Origin: DAOULY01 sp034414595
GTDB lineage: Bacteria; Chloroflexota; Dehalococcoidia; SZUA-161; JAUWZY01
Length of the DNA stretch: 64,000 nt
Reading direction: 5' to 3'
NCBI GenBank assembly: GCA_034414595.1
Contig: DAOULY010000016.1
Location: forward strand, 310,001-374,000
This document shows, in pieces, positions 1 to 8,146 of this stretch. Made by a program: the position numbers and the translations under genes. Position 1 is the stretch's first letter. Every line of letters starts with the position of its first letter. Under the pieces are notes generated by a model. That model saw only the letters and a program-made list of their open reading frames with translations. It was not told the origin of the DNA and made no database searches.

Positions 1-791
1 ACGCCGGGCTCAACGAAGGGGAAGTAATCGCAGCGAAAGCGCACCTTCCGCTCAGCGCCGAAAAGACGCCTGGCGAACTCATAGAGCGTACCCTTGAGTT
101 CGGCGAAGGTGATATTTCGATCCACAGCCAGACCCTCGACCTGGTAGAACATGGACTCATGGGTAGCGTCGGTGGCCTCGTAGCGATAAACTCTCCCTGG
201 CATTAGCACCCGGAGCGGAGGCTGCCTTTGCTCCATGACCCTGATCTGCATGGGAGAGGTATGAGTTCGCAGTAGCATGGGCCTGTCGCCGGTCGGGGTC
301 TCATAATCGATCCACAGAGTAGCCCACATATCACGAGCGGGATGGTACTTGGGTATATTGAGTGCCTCGAAGTTATAGTAGTCCCACTCTACCTCAGGAC
401 CCTCCACCACCTCGAAGCCCATGGAGACGAAGATGTCGCAGATCTGGCGCATTATCTGCGTCGTCGGGTGTAGCCGTCCTAACGGGATAGGGCGACCGGG
501 AAGGGTGACATCGAGTTTCTCTTGCTCGATGCGGCGGGTAAGCTCTGCTTCCTTGAGCAACTCTTGCTTCTGGGAAAAGCTCTGTTCTAAAGTAGCTTTC
601 AGCTCATTGGCTGCGGCTCCGACCTCTCGCCTTTCCTCCAGTGGCAGGGAGCTGAGCCCGCGCAGAACCTGAGTTAATGCCCCTTTACGGCCCAGGTACT
701 TGATGCGCCAGTCTTCGAGCTTTTCCGATTCCTTAATGCCATCGAGCTCCTCTATCGCCTTTGACTTTATTTCCCCGAGCCGGTTGAGCAT
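1..791 (-). CDS. pheS: Phenylalanyl-tRNA synthetase alpha subunit (3' end cut by window)
   Basis: Cytoplasmic class II aminoacyl-tRNA synthetase subunit that charges tRNA-Phe together with PheT. About 263 residues are visible. An N-terminal helical segment (roughly residues 1-85, beginning MLNRLGEIKSKAIEELDGIK) is the tRNA-binding coiled coil. The catalytic core then shows the family signatures LGRLHPTTQIMRQI, the motif 2 region RYEATDATHESMFYQVEG, and RFRCDYFPFVEPG near the break. The C-terminal motif 3 lies beyond position 1. The ATG at 789-791 starts the conserved N-terminus. It is the last gene of the minus-strand block thrS-infC-rpmI-rplT-pheS, but a plus-strand gene separates it from rplT, so it probably has its own promoter. 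Identity is very secure. Confidence 0.95.
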   Translation of the reverse strand, partial: MLNRLGEIKSKAIEELDGIKESEKLEDWRIKYLGRKGALTQVLRGLSSLPLEERREVGAAANELKATLEQSFSQKQELLKEAELTRRIEQEKLDVTLPGRPIPLGRLHPTTQIMRQICDIFVSMGFEVVEGPEVEWDYYNFEALNIPKYHPARDMWATLWIDYETPTGDRPMLLRTHTSPMQIRVMEQRQPPLRVLMPGRVYRYEATDATHESMFYQVEGLAVDRNITFAELKGTLYEFARRLFGAERKVRFRCDYFPFVEPG

Positions 792-995
792 TTTAACTTC
801 TCCATTATAGCTCTCAGATAGCAAAGGGTCAATAACTGAGGTTTGAAACTGGCCCATTTATCTTGACCATTTTCCTCACCCTCCCAAGACATACCCCGAA
901 AGCTTCGCCTTCGCCACTCCCCTTTGTATGAAGAGGTTGACAAAACTTGCTGGGGGCATAGAATTCTGGGTGTGAGGATCAAGGAAGGACAGTGG
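792..995. other. Divergent intergenic region pheS / small membrane gene
   Basis: About 200 bases separate the divergent starts of pheS and the plus-strand membrane protein gene. No tRNA, open frame with homology or clear hairpin was recognised. It must hold the promoters of both genes, but no convincing -35/-10 pair stands out. Confidence 0.4.
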
Positions 996-1346
996 ATGAA
1001 AGTCGCCGCGATGGTTTTGGGCATAGTTGGTGGGATGTGGGGTGCTCTATTGAGCTTCCTGGTGGCAGCAGTGGCTGGCAGGGTGATGCAAATACTGGGC
1101 GGAGGTTCTGGCCTGACCCTCGCTGGTATAGCTGCTCTCCTGCTGTCAGTCGTGGGCATAGTCGGTGGCGTATTGGTGATGCGGAAGCCGATGGCTGGTG
1201 TCATTATGCTGCTCATCGGGTCTATAGGAATGATTATTATTCTTGCCCATGGCGGTGTCCACTGGGCAGTGATAGTGCCGCTGTTGATGCTGATACTGGC
1301 TGGCCTGCTGGCGCTGGTGGCAAGCAGAAAACGAGTCTCTACGTAG
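996..1346 (+). CDS. Small integral membrane protein, four predicted helices
   Basis: A 116-residue protein that is almost entirely hydrophobic, with four likely membrane helices (about residues 3-25, 37-60, 63-82 and 87-110) and a short basic tail ending in ASRKRVST. Glycine-rich helices (MVLGIVGGMWGALLS) resemble small DUF4064-like membrane proteins, but the family match is a guess. The ATG at 996 is chosen because AAGGAAGG at 981-988 sits seven bases upstream; the frame stays open to 924, but the upstream start has no ribosome site and would add a non-hydrophobic leader. It lies opposite to the surrounding translation genes and shows no functional link to them. Function unknown. Confidence 0.6.
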   Translation: MKVAAMVLGIVGGMWGALLSFLVAAVAGRVMQILGGGSGLTLAGIAALLLSVVGIVGGVLVMRKPMAGVIMLLIGSIGMIIILAHGGVHWAVIVPLLMLILAGLLALVASRKRVST

Positions 1347-1392
1347 CAGGATCAATTTGACTTCTACCAGACTGCTGGCTGCCTGTCGCCTG

Positions 1393-1749
1393 TTAGCTCG
1401 CTTCCCCTTTAGCAAGCTCCACAAGCTGGGAGAAAGCGCTGGGTTCGTTCACTGCGAGGTCGGCGAGCATCTTGCGGTTGATAGCCACGCCAGCTTTGTT
1501 CAGGCCAGCGATGAACCTGCTGTAGGACAGCCCGCCCAGCCTGGCGGCGGCGTTGATGCGCGAGATCCATAGTCGCCTCATGTCGCCCTTGCGCTCACGG
1601 CGGTGGCGATAGGAATAGCTCAAGGACTTGAGCATGGACTCGTGGGCCCGGCGATAGAGGGAATGCTTGGTGCCACGATGGCCTTTAGTCAGCTTCAGTA
1701 CCTTCTTGTGTCGGTGGCGGGTTGTTGTCCCTCCTTTTACCCTGGGCAT
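1393..1749 (-). CDS. rplT: 50S ribosomal protein L20
   Basis: Ribosomal protein L20 (118 residues) binds 23S rRNA early in large-subunit assembly and in many bacteria represses its own operon. The basic N-terminus MPRVKGGTTTRHRHKKVLKL and the core RRLWISRINAAARLGGLSYS are diagnostic. It follows rpmI by ten bases in the conserved infC-rpmI-rplT order. Length is normal for the family. No obvious L20-binding leader pseudoknot was recognised in front of infC or rpmI, so autoregulation here is only an inference from other bacteria. Confidence 0.97.
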   Translation of the reverse strand: MPRVKGGTTTRHRHKKVLKLTKGHRGTKHSLYRRAHESMLKSLSYSYRHRRERKGDMRRLWISRINAAARLGGLSYSRFIAGLNKAGVAINRKMLADLAVNEPSAFSQLVELAKGEAS

Positions 1750-1759
1750 ATCTCTCCTT

Positions 1760-1954
1760 CTATCTGGGCAAGACCTTTTTTATCCGGGACAGATCCGAGG
1801 GATGCAGCGGAATGTTCTCGTCGTATAGTTGCTTCGTCTGCTTGGATTTGTTGCGCCTGAGGTGGCTCCGGCCGCTCTTGGCCCGCATTACCTTGCCACT
1901 ACCAGTTATCTTGAGCCGCTTTTGTAATCCTTTATGAGTCCTGATTTTGGGCAT
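1760..1954 (-). CDS. rpmI: 50S ribosomal protein L35
   Basis: Ribosomal protein L35, 64 residues, starting MPKIRTHKGLQKRLKITGSG and rich in Lys/Arg as expected for the family. Its start codon lies inside the 3' end of infC (23-base overlap in another frame), which points to translational coupling. The rplT start follows ten bases after its stop. Length and sequence are typical. Confidence 0.96.
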   Translation of the reverse strand: MPKIRTHKGLQKRLKITGSGKVMRAKSGRSHLRRNKSKQTKQLYDENIPLHPSDLSRIKKVLPR

Positions 1955-2483
1955 TGCTTTGGCCTTTAGATTTTTTGCTCATTGGTGCCAGAATGAGGCT
2001 CATGTTCCTGCCTTCCATCATCACGGGCCTCTCCACATGTGCTATCCCATCAAGTGATTCAGCTACCTCGTGTAGCATCTTTTGTCCGAGCTCAGGATGT
2101 ACAATCTCGCGACCTCTGAAGATGACCAATATCTTGACCTTGTTGCCCTTCTCCAGAAGCTTTTTTGCCATCCTGGTCTTGGACTGGACGTCATGCGCAT
2201 CAGTCCTTGGTCGCATTCGAATCTGGCTGACATCGATGACCTTCTGTCGCTTGCGAGCTTCGCGCTCTTTCCTCGCTTGTTCGTATCTAAACTTGCCGTA
2301 GTCCAGCAACCTGCAAACAGGGGGATTGACATTGGGTGCTACTTCAACCAGGTCAGTTTCGCGCTCGTCAGCTATCTGGAGAGCCTTGCTCAGGGGCACA
2401 ACGCCCAATTGCTCCCCCGCATCCCCGACCAATCGGACCTCTTTGGCCCTGATCTGTTGGTTTATCCGGTATTCTTTGACTAT
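1932..2483 (-). CDS. infC: Translation initiation factor IF-3, apparent AUA start
   Basis: IF-3 binds the 30S subunit, keeps it free of 50S and proofreads the start codon. The protein shows the N-domain (KALQIADERETDLVEVAP, then PPVCRLLDYGKFRYEQ) and the C-domain (IRMRPRTDAHD, KILVIFRGREIVHPELG). The first ordinary start (TTG at 2432) would remove the conserved N-terminal stretch EYRINQQIRAKEVRLVG, which is readable in frame upstream. The best start for the full-length 183-residue protein is ATA at 2481-2483, eight bases after AGGGGAGG. infC is famous for non-canonical starts (AUU in E. coli) that allow IF-3 to limit its own synthesis, so this choice fits the biology. It lies 45 bases after thrS. 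Confidence 0.93.
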   Translation of the reverse strand: MVKEYRINQQIRAKEVRLVGDAGEQLGVVPLSKALQIADERETDLVEVAPNVNPPVCRLLDYGKFRYEQARKEREARKRQKVIDVSQIRMRPRTDAHDVQSKTRMAKKLLEKGNKVKILVIFRGREIVHPELGQKMLHEVAESLDGIAHVERPVMMEGRNMSLILAPMSKKSKGQSNAQNQDS

Positions 2484-2499
2484 ACTGTCTGCCTCCCCT
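2481..2499 (-). promoter_or_regulatory. Strong Shine-Dalgarno with AUA initiation codon of infC
   Basis: On the minus strand AGGGGAGG (2492-2499) is followed after eight bases by ATA. No ATG, GTG or TTG exists in frame between the thrS stop and the conserved IF-3 N-terminus, so initiation at ATA is the simplest reading. Such a start would be discriminated against by IF-3 itself and so give feedback control. Confidence 0.6.
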
Positions 2500-2528
2500 T
2501 GACTTTATAACATAACTTGGCGCACAAG

Positions 2529-4262
2529 TCAAAGTGACCTTTTGGACTCTATGGCCTCCTTGACCCGAGCCTTGAACGAAGCAAGTGACTGAGCCCTGAG
2601 ATTCTCGCCGCTGCGCAGGCGGACGGTTACGGTAGAGCTTTCCACCTCCTCATCGCCAATCATGAGCATGTAAGGTATCTTTTGCAGTTGAGCTTCTCTG
2701 ATCTTGAGATTCATTCTGGCGCGGCGGTCGTCGAGTTGAGCCCGAAGCCCCTCGGCGTCGAGCTCTGCTTTTATCCCCTGAGCATATTCCAGGTGCCGGT
2801 CGGCAATCGGTATCAGCACTACCTGAACCGGAGCCAGCCATACCGGAAATGCGCCCGCGTAATGCTCGATGAGGCAGCCGAGGAAACGTTCCATGCTCCC
2901 CAGCACAGTGCGGTGAATCATGGCGGCACGGTGTTCACGCCCATCGCTGCCGACATAGTTGATGTCAAATCGCTCCGGAAGATTGAAGTCCACCTGAATT
3001 GTGGGTCCTTGCCAACTCCGCCCCAGAGCATCTTTGAGCACGATATCGACCTTGGGGCCGTAGAATACTCCCTCTCCGGGGTCTACAGTATAGGCCAGAT
3101 CGAGGCGACCTAAGGCTTGTCTCAGCGTCTCAGTGGCCTGCTCCCAGACCTCGATGGTCCCGGCATATTTCTCAGGGCGGGTAGAGAGCAGCACGTCGTA
3201 CTCATCAAAGCCGAAGGTCTGCAGCATGAATTGAGCAAACTCGATAACACCGACCACCTCATCCTGTAGCTGGTCGGGGCGGCAGAAGATGTGGGCATCG
3301 TCCTGAGTGAAGCCGCGTACCCTAGTCAGACCATGGAGCACTCCAGAGCGTTCCCAGCGGTAAACCGTGCCCAGCTCGGCCCATCTCATGGGCATCTCGC
3401 GGTAGCTGCGAATTCTGGTCTTGTACATCAATATATGCTCCGGACAGTTCATAGGCTTGACCGAATAGCTCTGGCCCTCCATCTCCATGGCGGGATACAT
3501 GCTCTCACGATAGAAGTCCCAGTGCCCGCTCTGGCCCCAGAGGCCGATCTTGACTAGATGAGGAGTATATACCAGATCATAGCCTCGCTTTAAGTGCTCT
3601 GATCTCCAGAATTCCTCGATGACATTTCGAATCAGGGCCCCTTTGGGATGCCAGAAGATGAGCCCGCTCCCCGCCTCTTCATGGATGCTGAACAGGTCCA
3701 GCTCCCTGCCGAGCTTTCTATGGTCCCGCTTTGCTGCTTCTTCGAGCAGGGATAGATACTTAGCCAAATCATCTTCAGTTTCGAAGGCAGTGCCGTAGAT
3801 TCGCTGTAACATGGGACGCTGCTCATCGCCGCGCCAGTAAGCCCCGGCAATGCTGAGCAGCTTAAACGCCTTCACTTCCCCTGTGGAAGTCACATGAGGG
3901 CCGCGGCACAGGTCGGTGAAGTTGCCCTGACGGTATACGGTTACTTTTTCATCGGGCAGCTCGTCGATTAGCTCCAGTTTATAGGGTTGTGAGCGGAACA
4001 GTTGCCGTGCCGCCTCCTTGTCCACTTCCTCCTGCAGGAACGGCGAGTCTTCAGCAATGGTCTGCTTCATCCTGGCCTCGATGGCAACTAGGTCTTCCGG
4101 AGTCAGTGAGCGGGGGAGGTCGAAATCATAATAGAAGCCGTCATCAGTGGCTGGGCCGATGCCGAATTTGGCCTCGGGGAATATGGACTGGACGGCCTCC
4201 GCCATAATGTGGGCCGCCGAATGTCGCATGGTCTCCAGCTGACTTCCCTCTTCCTCGCTCAC
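2529..4262 (-). CDS. thrS: Threonyl-tRNA synthetase without TGS domain
   Basis: Charges tRNA-Thr. The 577 residues begin with the editing domain (HSAAHIMAEAVQSIFP near residue 14, with the usual His pairs and a C-x3-H stretch, CRGPHVTS, near residue 120). The class II catalytic core follows, with zinc ligands in MNCPEHILMYK and DDAHIF, motif 2 (YRWERSGVLHGLTRVRGFTQ), motif 3 and a C-terminal anticodon-binding domain. E. coli ThrRS is about 640 residues; here the N-terminal TGS domain is absent. GTG at 4262 is the start, with GGAG nine bases upstream. No start further upstream extends the frame usefully, so the short form is probably genuine. The gene heads the translation block and probably shares a transcript with infC. 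Confidence 0.95.
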   Translation of the reverse strand: MSEEEGSQLETMRHSAAHIMAEAVQSIFPEAKFGIGPATDDGFYYDFDLPRSLTPEDLVAIEARMKQTIAEDSPFLQEEVDKEAARQLFRSQPYKLELIDELPDEKVTVYRQGNFTDLCRGPHVTSTGEVKAFKLLSIAGAYWRGDEQRPMLQRIYGTAFETEDDLAKYLSLLEEAAKRDHRKLGRELDLFSIHEEAGSGLIFWHPKGALIRNVIEEFWRSEHLKRGYDLVYTPHLVKIGLWGQSGHWDFYRESMYPAMEMEGQSYSVKPMNCPEHILMYKTRIRSYREMPMRWAELGTVYRWERSGVLHGLTRVRGFTQDDAHIFCRPDQLQDEVVGVIEFAQFMLQTFGFDEYDVLLSTRPEKYAGTIEVWEQATETLRQALGRLDLAYTVDPGEGVFYGPKVDIVLKDALGRSWQGPTIQVDFNLPERFDINYVGSDGREHRAAMIHRTVLGSMERFLGCLIEHYAGAFPVWLAPVQVVLIPIADRHLEYAQGIKAELDAEGLRAQLDDRRARMNLKIREAQLQKIPYMLMIGDEEVESSTVTVRLRSGENLRAQSLASFKARVKEAIESKRSL

Positions 4263-4280
4263 GTAATGAAACTCCGCTTA

Positions 4281-4312
4281 CAAAACAAAACCTTCCCGTC
4301 CTTCAAGGGACG
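4281..4312 (-). terminator. Possible weak terminator after the VOC gene
   Basis: Read on the minus strand, CGTCC-CTTGAA-GGACG forms a five-pair hairpin (4297-4312) followed by a stretch ending TTTTGTTTTG. It lies between the VOC gene and thrS. The 90-base gap is too short for a full T-box leader, so termination of the upstream gene is the more likely role. The stem is short and the evidence modest. Confidence 0.35.
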
Positions 4313-4352
4313 AGAGGCTTACCTGTATCTCAATCTATGAGCTTCCCTGCTT

Positions 4353-4721
4353 TTAAGCTGCTGATGGATCGTCCTCCCACAGGCCAAAGGAGTTGCCTTC
4401 GGGGTCAATGGCAAGTGCGAAATAGCCCATCTGTGGGACAGCCATCTTAGGCACTACAATCTTGCCCCCAAGCTGTTGAACTTTCTCGCTGAATTCTGCC
4501 ACTGACTCCACCAGGATATAGTTATTGGGACGCTGCTCGGGTGCCTCCCTGCGCATCATCCCGCCTCCGACACCCCTGCCCTCAGGCGCAGTCTCAATGA
4601 GCCAGTAGTCCACGGGGCCGGGAGTCTTCTCAATCTTCCAGCCAAAAAGCTGACTGTAGAACCGGGCCAAAGCCTCCGGATCATCAGCCGGGATATCAAA
4701 GTGGACGATAGTATGGTCCAT
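4353..4721 (-). CDS. VOC-family (glyoxalase-like) protein
   Basis: A 122-residue single-module vicinal oxygen chelate protein. It begins MDHTIVHFDIPADDPEALAR and keeps the FYSQLFGWKIEK signature of the first beta-alpha-beta-beta-beta unit, followed by a second unit ending DPEGNSFGLWEDD. Likely metal ligands are His near residue 8 and Glu near residue 112. This is the COG3324-like subtype (predicted glyoxalase or dioxygenase-type); the substrate cannot be inferred. It sits alone between tRNA-Val and thrS on the same strand. Confidence 0.85.
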   Translation of the reverse strand: MDHTIVHFDIPADDPEALARFYSQLFGWKIEKTPGPVDYWLIETAPEGRGVGGGMMRREAPEQRPNNYILVESVAEFSEKVQQLGGKIVVPKMAVPQMGYFALAIDPEGNSFGLWEDDPSAA

Positions 4722-4745
4722 CCTCGCTACTTCTTACAGCTACTA

Positions 4746-4822
4746 TGGTGGGCGGTACTGGACTTGAACCAGTGACCTCTGCCATGTCAAGGCAGCACTC
4801 TGACCAGCTGAGCTAACCGCCC
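4746..4822 (-). tRNA. tRNA-Val (anticodon GAC), CCA encoded
   Basis: Minus-strand cloverleaf. The acceptor GGGCGGT (4816-4822) pairs with ACCGCCC (4750-4756), followed by discriminator A and an encoded CCA. The anticodon arm is CTGCC-TTGACAT-GGCAG with anticodon GAC, reading GUC valine codons. The T arm is ACTGG-TTCAAGT-CCAGT. All stems pair well. Confidence 0.96.
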
Positions 4823-4887
4823 TTTACCGTAAAGCTATTGTATATAGTAGGCACGCGTTTGTCAACAATTTGACGCTGCCGAGGAGC

Positions 4888-6087
4888 ATGGCTAAAATCA
4901 ACGTTGAGATGATGGTCATCGGTCTTACTGGTGGGATTGCCAGCGGCAAGAGCACGGCAGCAAAGGTGCTGGCAAAGTTGGGCGCGGCGACATTGGATGC
5001 CGACAAGATCGGGCATGAACTACTCAAGTCCGGTACAGAGGCCTGGCAGGAGATAGTAACCACCTTTGGCCGGGATGTCCTTGGCCCGGACAAGACCATC
5101 GACAGGAAGAAACTGGCCCAGATCGTATTCAACGACCCCCAGGCCATGGAGCAGCTCAATGGGATAATGCACCCCAGAATGCTCCACATCGCCAAGGAAA
5201 GGATCGAGCAGCTGCGCCAGCAGGGGGCTCAAGTGGTGGTCTTGGAAGCGCCATTGCTCATCGAGGCCGATTGGTTCCAGCTCGTGGACCAGATTTGGGT
5301 GACATCAGCACCAGAGGATGCAGTAGTACGTCGCCTGTGTCAGGATGTTGGGCTTACCGAGGAGCAAGCAAGGGCACGAATTCGCGCCCAAATGCCAATT
5401 GCGGAAAAGGTGAAATACGCCGATGTGGCCATCAATACCGACCGTGAACATGCTGAGACCGAGGCCGAGATTGTGCAGCTTTGGCACCAGCTGATTCATG
5501 AAAGAGCGGGACAGGATGATGAGTCAGGGTTAGAGGATAGAATTAGGGAAATCTTATCACACAGAGAGAAGAAGACTATCTCCGATGAAGAGTTAATTCG
5601 GGCTGCTGTGCTCATCCCCCTGTATCGAAAAGAGGGTGAATACCAAATCCTGTTCACTAAGAGGACAGATAAGGTGATGGTCCATAAAGGGCAGATTTCC
5701 TTCCCCGGAGGCGCCCAGGATGAGGACGACGAAAATCTGCTCGCCACTGCGTTGAGAGAGAGTTTCGAGGAAATAGGTCTTTGGTCTGAAGATGTGAATG
5801 TCCTGGGAGAGCTGGATGACGAGGTAACCTTAGTGAGCAATTTTGCGGTGACGCCCTTTGTGGCCCTCATCCCTTACCCTTATGAGTTCAAGATAAATCC
5901 GCGCGAGGTCCAAGAGCTGGTTGAGGTTCCCCTTTCAGCCCTGTTGCAGGGAAAAAACTCTGGAGAGGATATCATAGAGAGCGAAGAGGGACCAGTGCTC
6001 TCACATTATTATCGCTACGGGAACCACATCATCTGGGGGGCCACAGCGAGGATGTTGAAGAGGTTTCTGGATTTGGTCTTTGGTTAG
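4888..6087 (+). CDS. coaE: Fused dephospho-CoA kinase / NUDIX CoA-pyrophosphatase-like protein
   Basis: One 399-residue chain joins two enzymes. Residues about 8-205 are CoaE, the last step of CoA synthesis (ATP phosphorylates dephospho-CoA): the P-loop GLTGGIASGKSTAA, then DADKIGHELL, the lid and AINTD near the end. After a charged linker, residues about 215-399 are a NUDIX hydrolase of the CoA diphosphatase subtype, with LFTKRTDKVMVHKGQISFPGG leading into the NUDIX box GGAQDEDD..ALRESFEEIGL. The catalytic Glu pair (REsfEE) is intact. Start choice: ATG 4888 is preferred, but ATG 4909 directly before the P-loop is possible; a TTG at 4870 has no ribosome site. It stands alone on the plus strand and converges on thiC with a four-base overlap. 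Confidence 0.9.
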   Translation: MAKINVEMMVIGLTGGIASGKSTAAKVLAKLGAATLDADKIGHELLKSGTEAWQEIVTTFGRDVLGPDKTIDRKKLAQIVFNDPQAMEQLNGIMHPRMLHIAKERIEQLRQQGAQVVVLEAPLLIEADWFQLVDQIWVTSAPEDAVVRRLCQDVGLTEEQARARIRAQMPIAEKVKYADVAINTDREHAETEAEIVQLWHQLIHERAGQDDESGLEDRIREILSHREKKTISDEELIRAAVLIPLYRKEGEYQILFTKRTDKVMVHKGQISFPGGAQDEDDENLLATALRESFEEIGLWSEDVNVLGELDDEVTLVSNFAVTPFVALIPYPYEFKINPREVQELVEVPLSALLQGKNSGEDIIESEEGPVLSHYYRYGNHIIWGATARMLKRFLDLVFG

Positions 6088-7379
6088 CACTGATGCAAAG
6101 GAGCACCCAAGAACTCGCTCACCATCTCCATGGCACAGTAGTCGCCACACATGCTACAGCCTGGCCCTGATGTCGGATGCTGCTCCCGGCCCCGCTGAGC
6201 TCTCATCGGGTCAATAGACAGTTTGATCTGCTGATCCCAATCAAGGTTTTTCCGCGCCAGAGACACATTTTGATCCCATTCCCAAGCGCCTTTGACTCCC
6301 TTAACTATGTCACCTGCATGCGCGGCGATTCGAGCAGCGATGACTCCCTGCCTCACATCCTCAGAGTCTGGTAGTGCTAAATGCTCCGATGGGGTGACAT
6401 AACATAAATAGTCAGCGCCTGCAGCAGCGGCAACAGCACCGCCGATAGCAGCAGTGATGTGATCATATCCGGCGGCGACATCGGTCACCAGCGGGCCGAG
6501 CACATAGAATGGAGCTCCCTGGCAAATGCGCTTCTCCAATTGGACGTTGGCCTCGATTTGATTCAGCGGCATGTGCCCCGGCCCTTCCACCATAGCCTGA
6601 ACGCCGGCAGCCGAAGCCCGCTGCACCAATTCACCGATGGTCAGTAGCTCCTCCATTTGAGCGCGGTCCGAGGCATCAGCCAGACTTCCCGGGCGCAGTC
6701 CATCGCCCAAGCTCAAAGTGAAATCGAATTCCCGAGCCAGCTCGAGGAGTCGGTCATATTGCTCATAAAGCGGGTTCTCTCGCCCATTATGCAGCATCCA
6801 GCCGATGATAAAAGCACCACCCCGGGAAACGACATCGGCCACTCGCCCTTCGCCCTTCAGTCGCGCGACTGCCCCTTGCGTCACGCCGCAATGAACCGTC
6901 ATGAAATCGACGCCATCCCTGGCATGTTCCTCGATCACCGAGAATAGTTCATCCGCAGTCATCTTCACGATGGCACCACGTGCAGCGATGGCCTCGATCC
7001 CTGCCTGATAGATGGGCACAGTGCCCACGGGGATCGGGCTATTCTCGATGATGGTGCGGCGTATGGCAGAGATATCGCCTCCGGTGCTGAGGTCCATCAC
7101 GGTATCAGACCCAACCTCAATGGCCACCCGCAGCTTCTCCAGCTCGGTGTCGAGGTCACCCCAGTCTGAGGACGTGCCGATATTGGCATTGACCTTGGTC
7201 CGCAGCCCTTGCCCAATGCCACAAGGCTTGAGCCCGCAGTGATTGGCATTTGCCGGGATCACTATCGAGCCCTGAGCTATCCCCTGGCGGATGAATTCGG
7301 GGTCGAGCCGCTCATCAGCAGCCACGGCCTTGGCCGCTTCTGAGATAGACCCCTGCCGTGCTAATTCAAGCTGGGTCAC
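6084..7379 (-). CDS. thiC: Phosphomethylpyrimidine synthase (radical SAM)
   Basis: Converts aminoimidazole ribotide to hydroxymethylpyrimidine phosphate for thiamine. The 431 residues match the short bacterial ThiC form: IVIPANANH near the N-terminus, TVMDLSTGGDI, TVHCGVTQ, GDGLRPGSLADA, VEGPGHMPLNQ, and the C-terminal cluster motif CSMCGDYCAM that binds the catalytic [4Fe-4S]. No TPP riboswitch fits in the 56 bases to the upstream gene. Paralogues of ThiC (BzaA/BzaB/BzaF) make the benzimidazole ligand of cobamides in anaerobes and cannot be excluded by eye, but no bza genes are adjacent. It follows the HhH-GPD gene on the same strand. Confidence 0.92.
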   Translation of the reverse strand: MTQLELARQGSISEAAKAVAADERLDPEFIRQGIAQGSIVIPANANHCGLKPCGIGQGLRTKVNANIGTSSDWGDLDTELEKLRVAIEVGSDTVMDLSTGGDISAIRRTIIENSPIPVGTVPIYQAGIEAIAARGAIVKMTADELFSVIEEHARDGVDFMTVHCGVTQGAVARLKGEGRVADVVSRGGAFIIGWMLHNGRENPLYEQYDRLLELAREFDFTLSLGDGLRPGSLADASDRAQMEELLTIGELVQRASAAGVQAMVEGPGHMPLNQIEANVQLEKRICQGAPFYVLGPLVTDVAAGYDHITAAIGGAVAAAAGADYLCYVTPSEHLALPDSEDVRQGVIAARIAAHAGDIVKGVKGAWEWDQNVSLARKNLDWDQQIKLSIDPMRAQRGREQHPTSGPGCSMCGDYCAMEMVSEFLGAPLHQC

Positions 7380-7435
7380 CGTCGTCTCCCACTCTCAAAG
7401 TATATAGCACCGAGGGGTAAATGACAAGGAAGAAA

Positions 7436-8146
7436 CTAACTGGCTTGTCCCCAATGCGGACAGAAAGCACGGAGGCAGCAATTGGGACAAAGGGGTCTGG
7501 TGCGGCATGTCTCCTTGCCATGGCGCACCAGCAGAGCGTGGTACTCATTATAGACCTCTCGATCTCGTGACAGATTGTCCATGAACAGCGCTTGAAAGGA
7601 AGCGTAGTCGTTCTTTGCTGGCACAAGCCCGAGGCGTTGCATGATGCGACGGGTATAGGCGTCGACGACGAATATCGGCTTCCCAGAGGCATATAGAATT
7701 ATTGAGTCCGCTGTCTCCTCGCCGATGCCGTAGATGGAGAGCAGCTCTGCACGGAGTCGATCCAGAGGCAGGGCAAATAGCTTGGGCAGGGAATCGCCAT
7801 AGCCTGCCAGATGTTCGGCGAAGGCCTTGAGCTTTCGCGCCTTGGCCCTGTAGTAGCCGCAGGGATAGATCAGTGCCGAGAGCTGCTCCAGAGGGAGCTG
7901 ACGCAAGGTGGCAGCATCAAGAGCCTGGGCCTGTTTCAGGTTGGAAATAGCTTTGTGGACATTCCTCCAGGTGGTTTGCTGAGTGAGGATGGCGCCGATA
8001 ATGACCTCAAAGGGCCCGTCAGCAGGCCACCAGTGCTGAGGTCCGTAATGAGAAAGAAGGCGCTGATAGACCTCCTCAAGCTGTCCTCTGACCGAAGTCT
8101 GCTGGGATGCGGCAGGTGCCCTGGACTTCACAGCTTGTTCACCCAA
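7436..8146 (-). CDS. HhH-GPD DNA glycosylase of the COG2231 / MagIII type
   Basis: A base-excision-repair glycosylase related to endonuclease III, 236 residues. PFEVIIGAILTQQTTWRNV is the family N-terminal helix pair. The helix-hairpin-helix IYGIGEETADSIILYASG is followed by the catalytic Asp in VVDAYTRRIM. Near the C-terminus the [4Fe-4S] ligands appear as C-x5-C-x2-C-x5-C (CRTRPLCPNCCLRAFC). The Lys that gives endonuclease III its lyase activity (GVGRKTA) is replaced by Glu (GIGEETA), which suggests a monofunctional glycosylase such as the H. pylori 3-methyladenine enzyme MagIII. It overlaps trmO by 19 bases, implying co-transcription. Confidence 0.85.
   Translation of the reverse strand: MGEQAVKSRAPAASQQTSVRGQLEEVYQRLLSHYGPQHWWPADGPFEVIIGAILTQQTTWRNVHKAISNLKQAQALDAATLRQLPLEQLSALIYPCGYYRAKARKLKAFAEHLAGYGDSLPKLFALPLDRLRAELLSIYGIGEETADSIILYASGKPIFVVDAYTRRIMQRLGLVPAKNDYASFQALFMDNLSRDREVYNEYHALLVRHGKETCRTRPLCPNCCLRAFCPHWGQAS

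Noticed and set aside
4263..4352. T-box leader before thrS
   Set aside because: The gap is only 90 bases, too short for stem I plus antiterminator, and no AGGGUGGNACCGCG sequence was found.
7380..7435. TPP riboswitch before thiC
   Set aside because: Only 56 bases separate thiC from the upstream gene and no CUGAGA motif is present.
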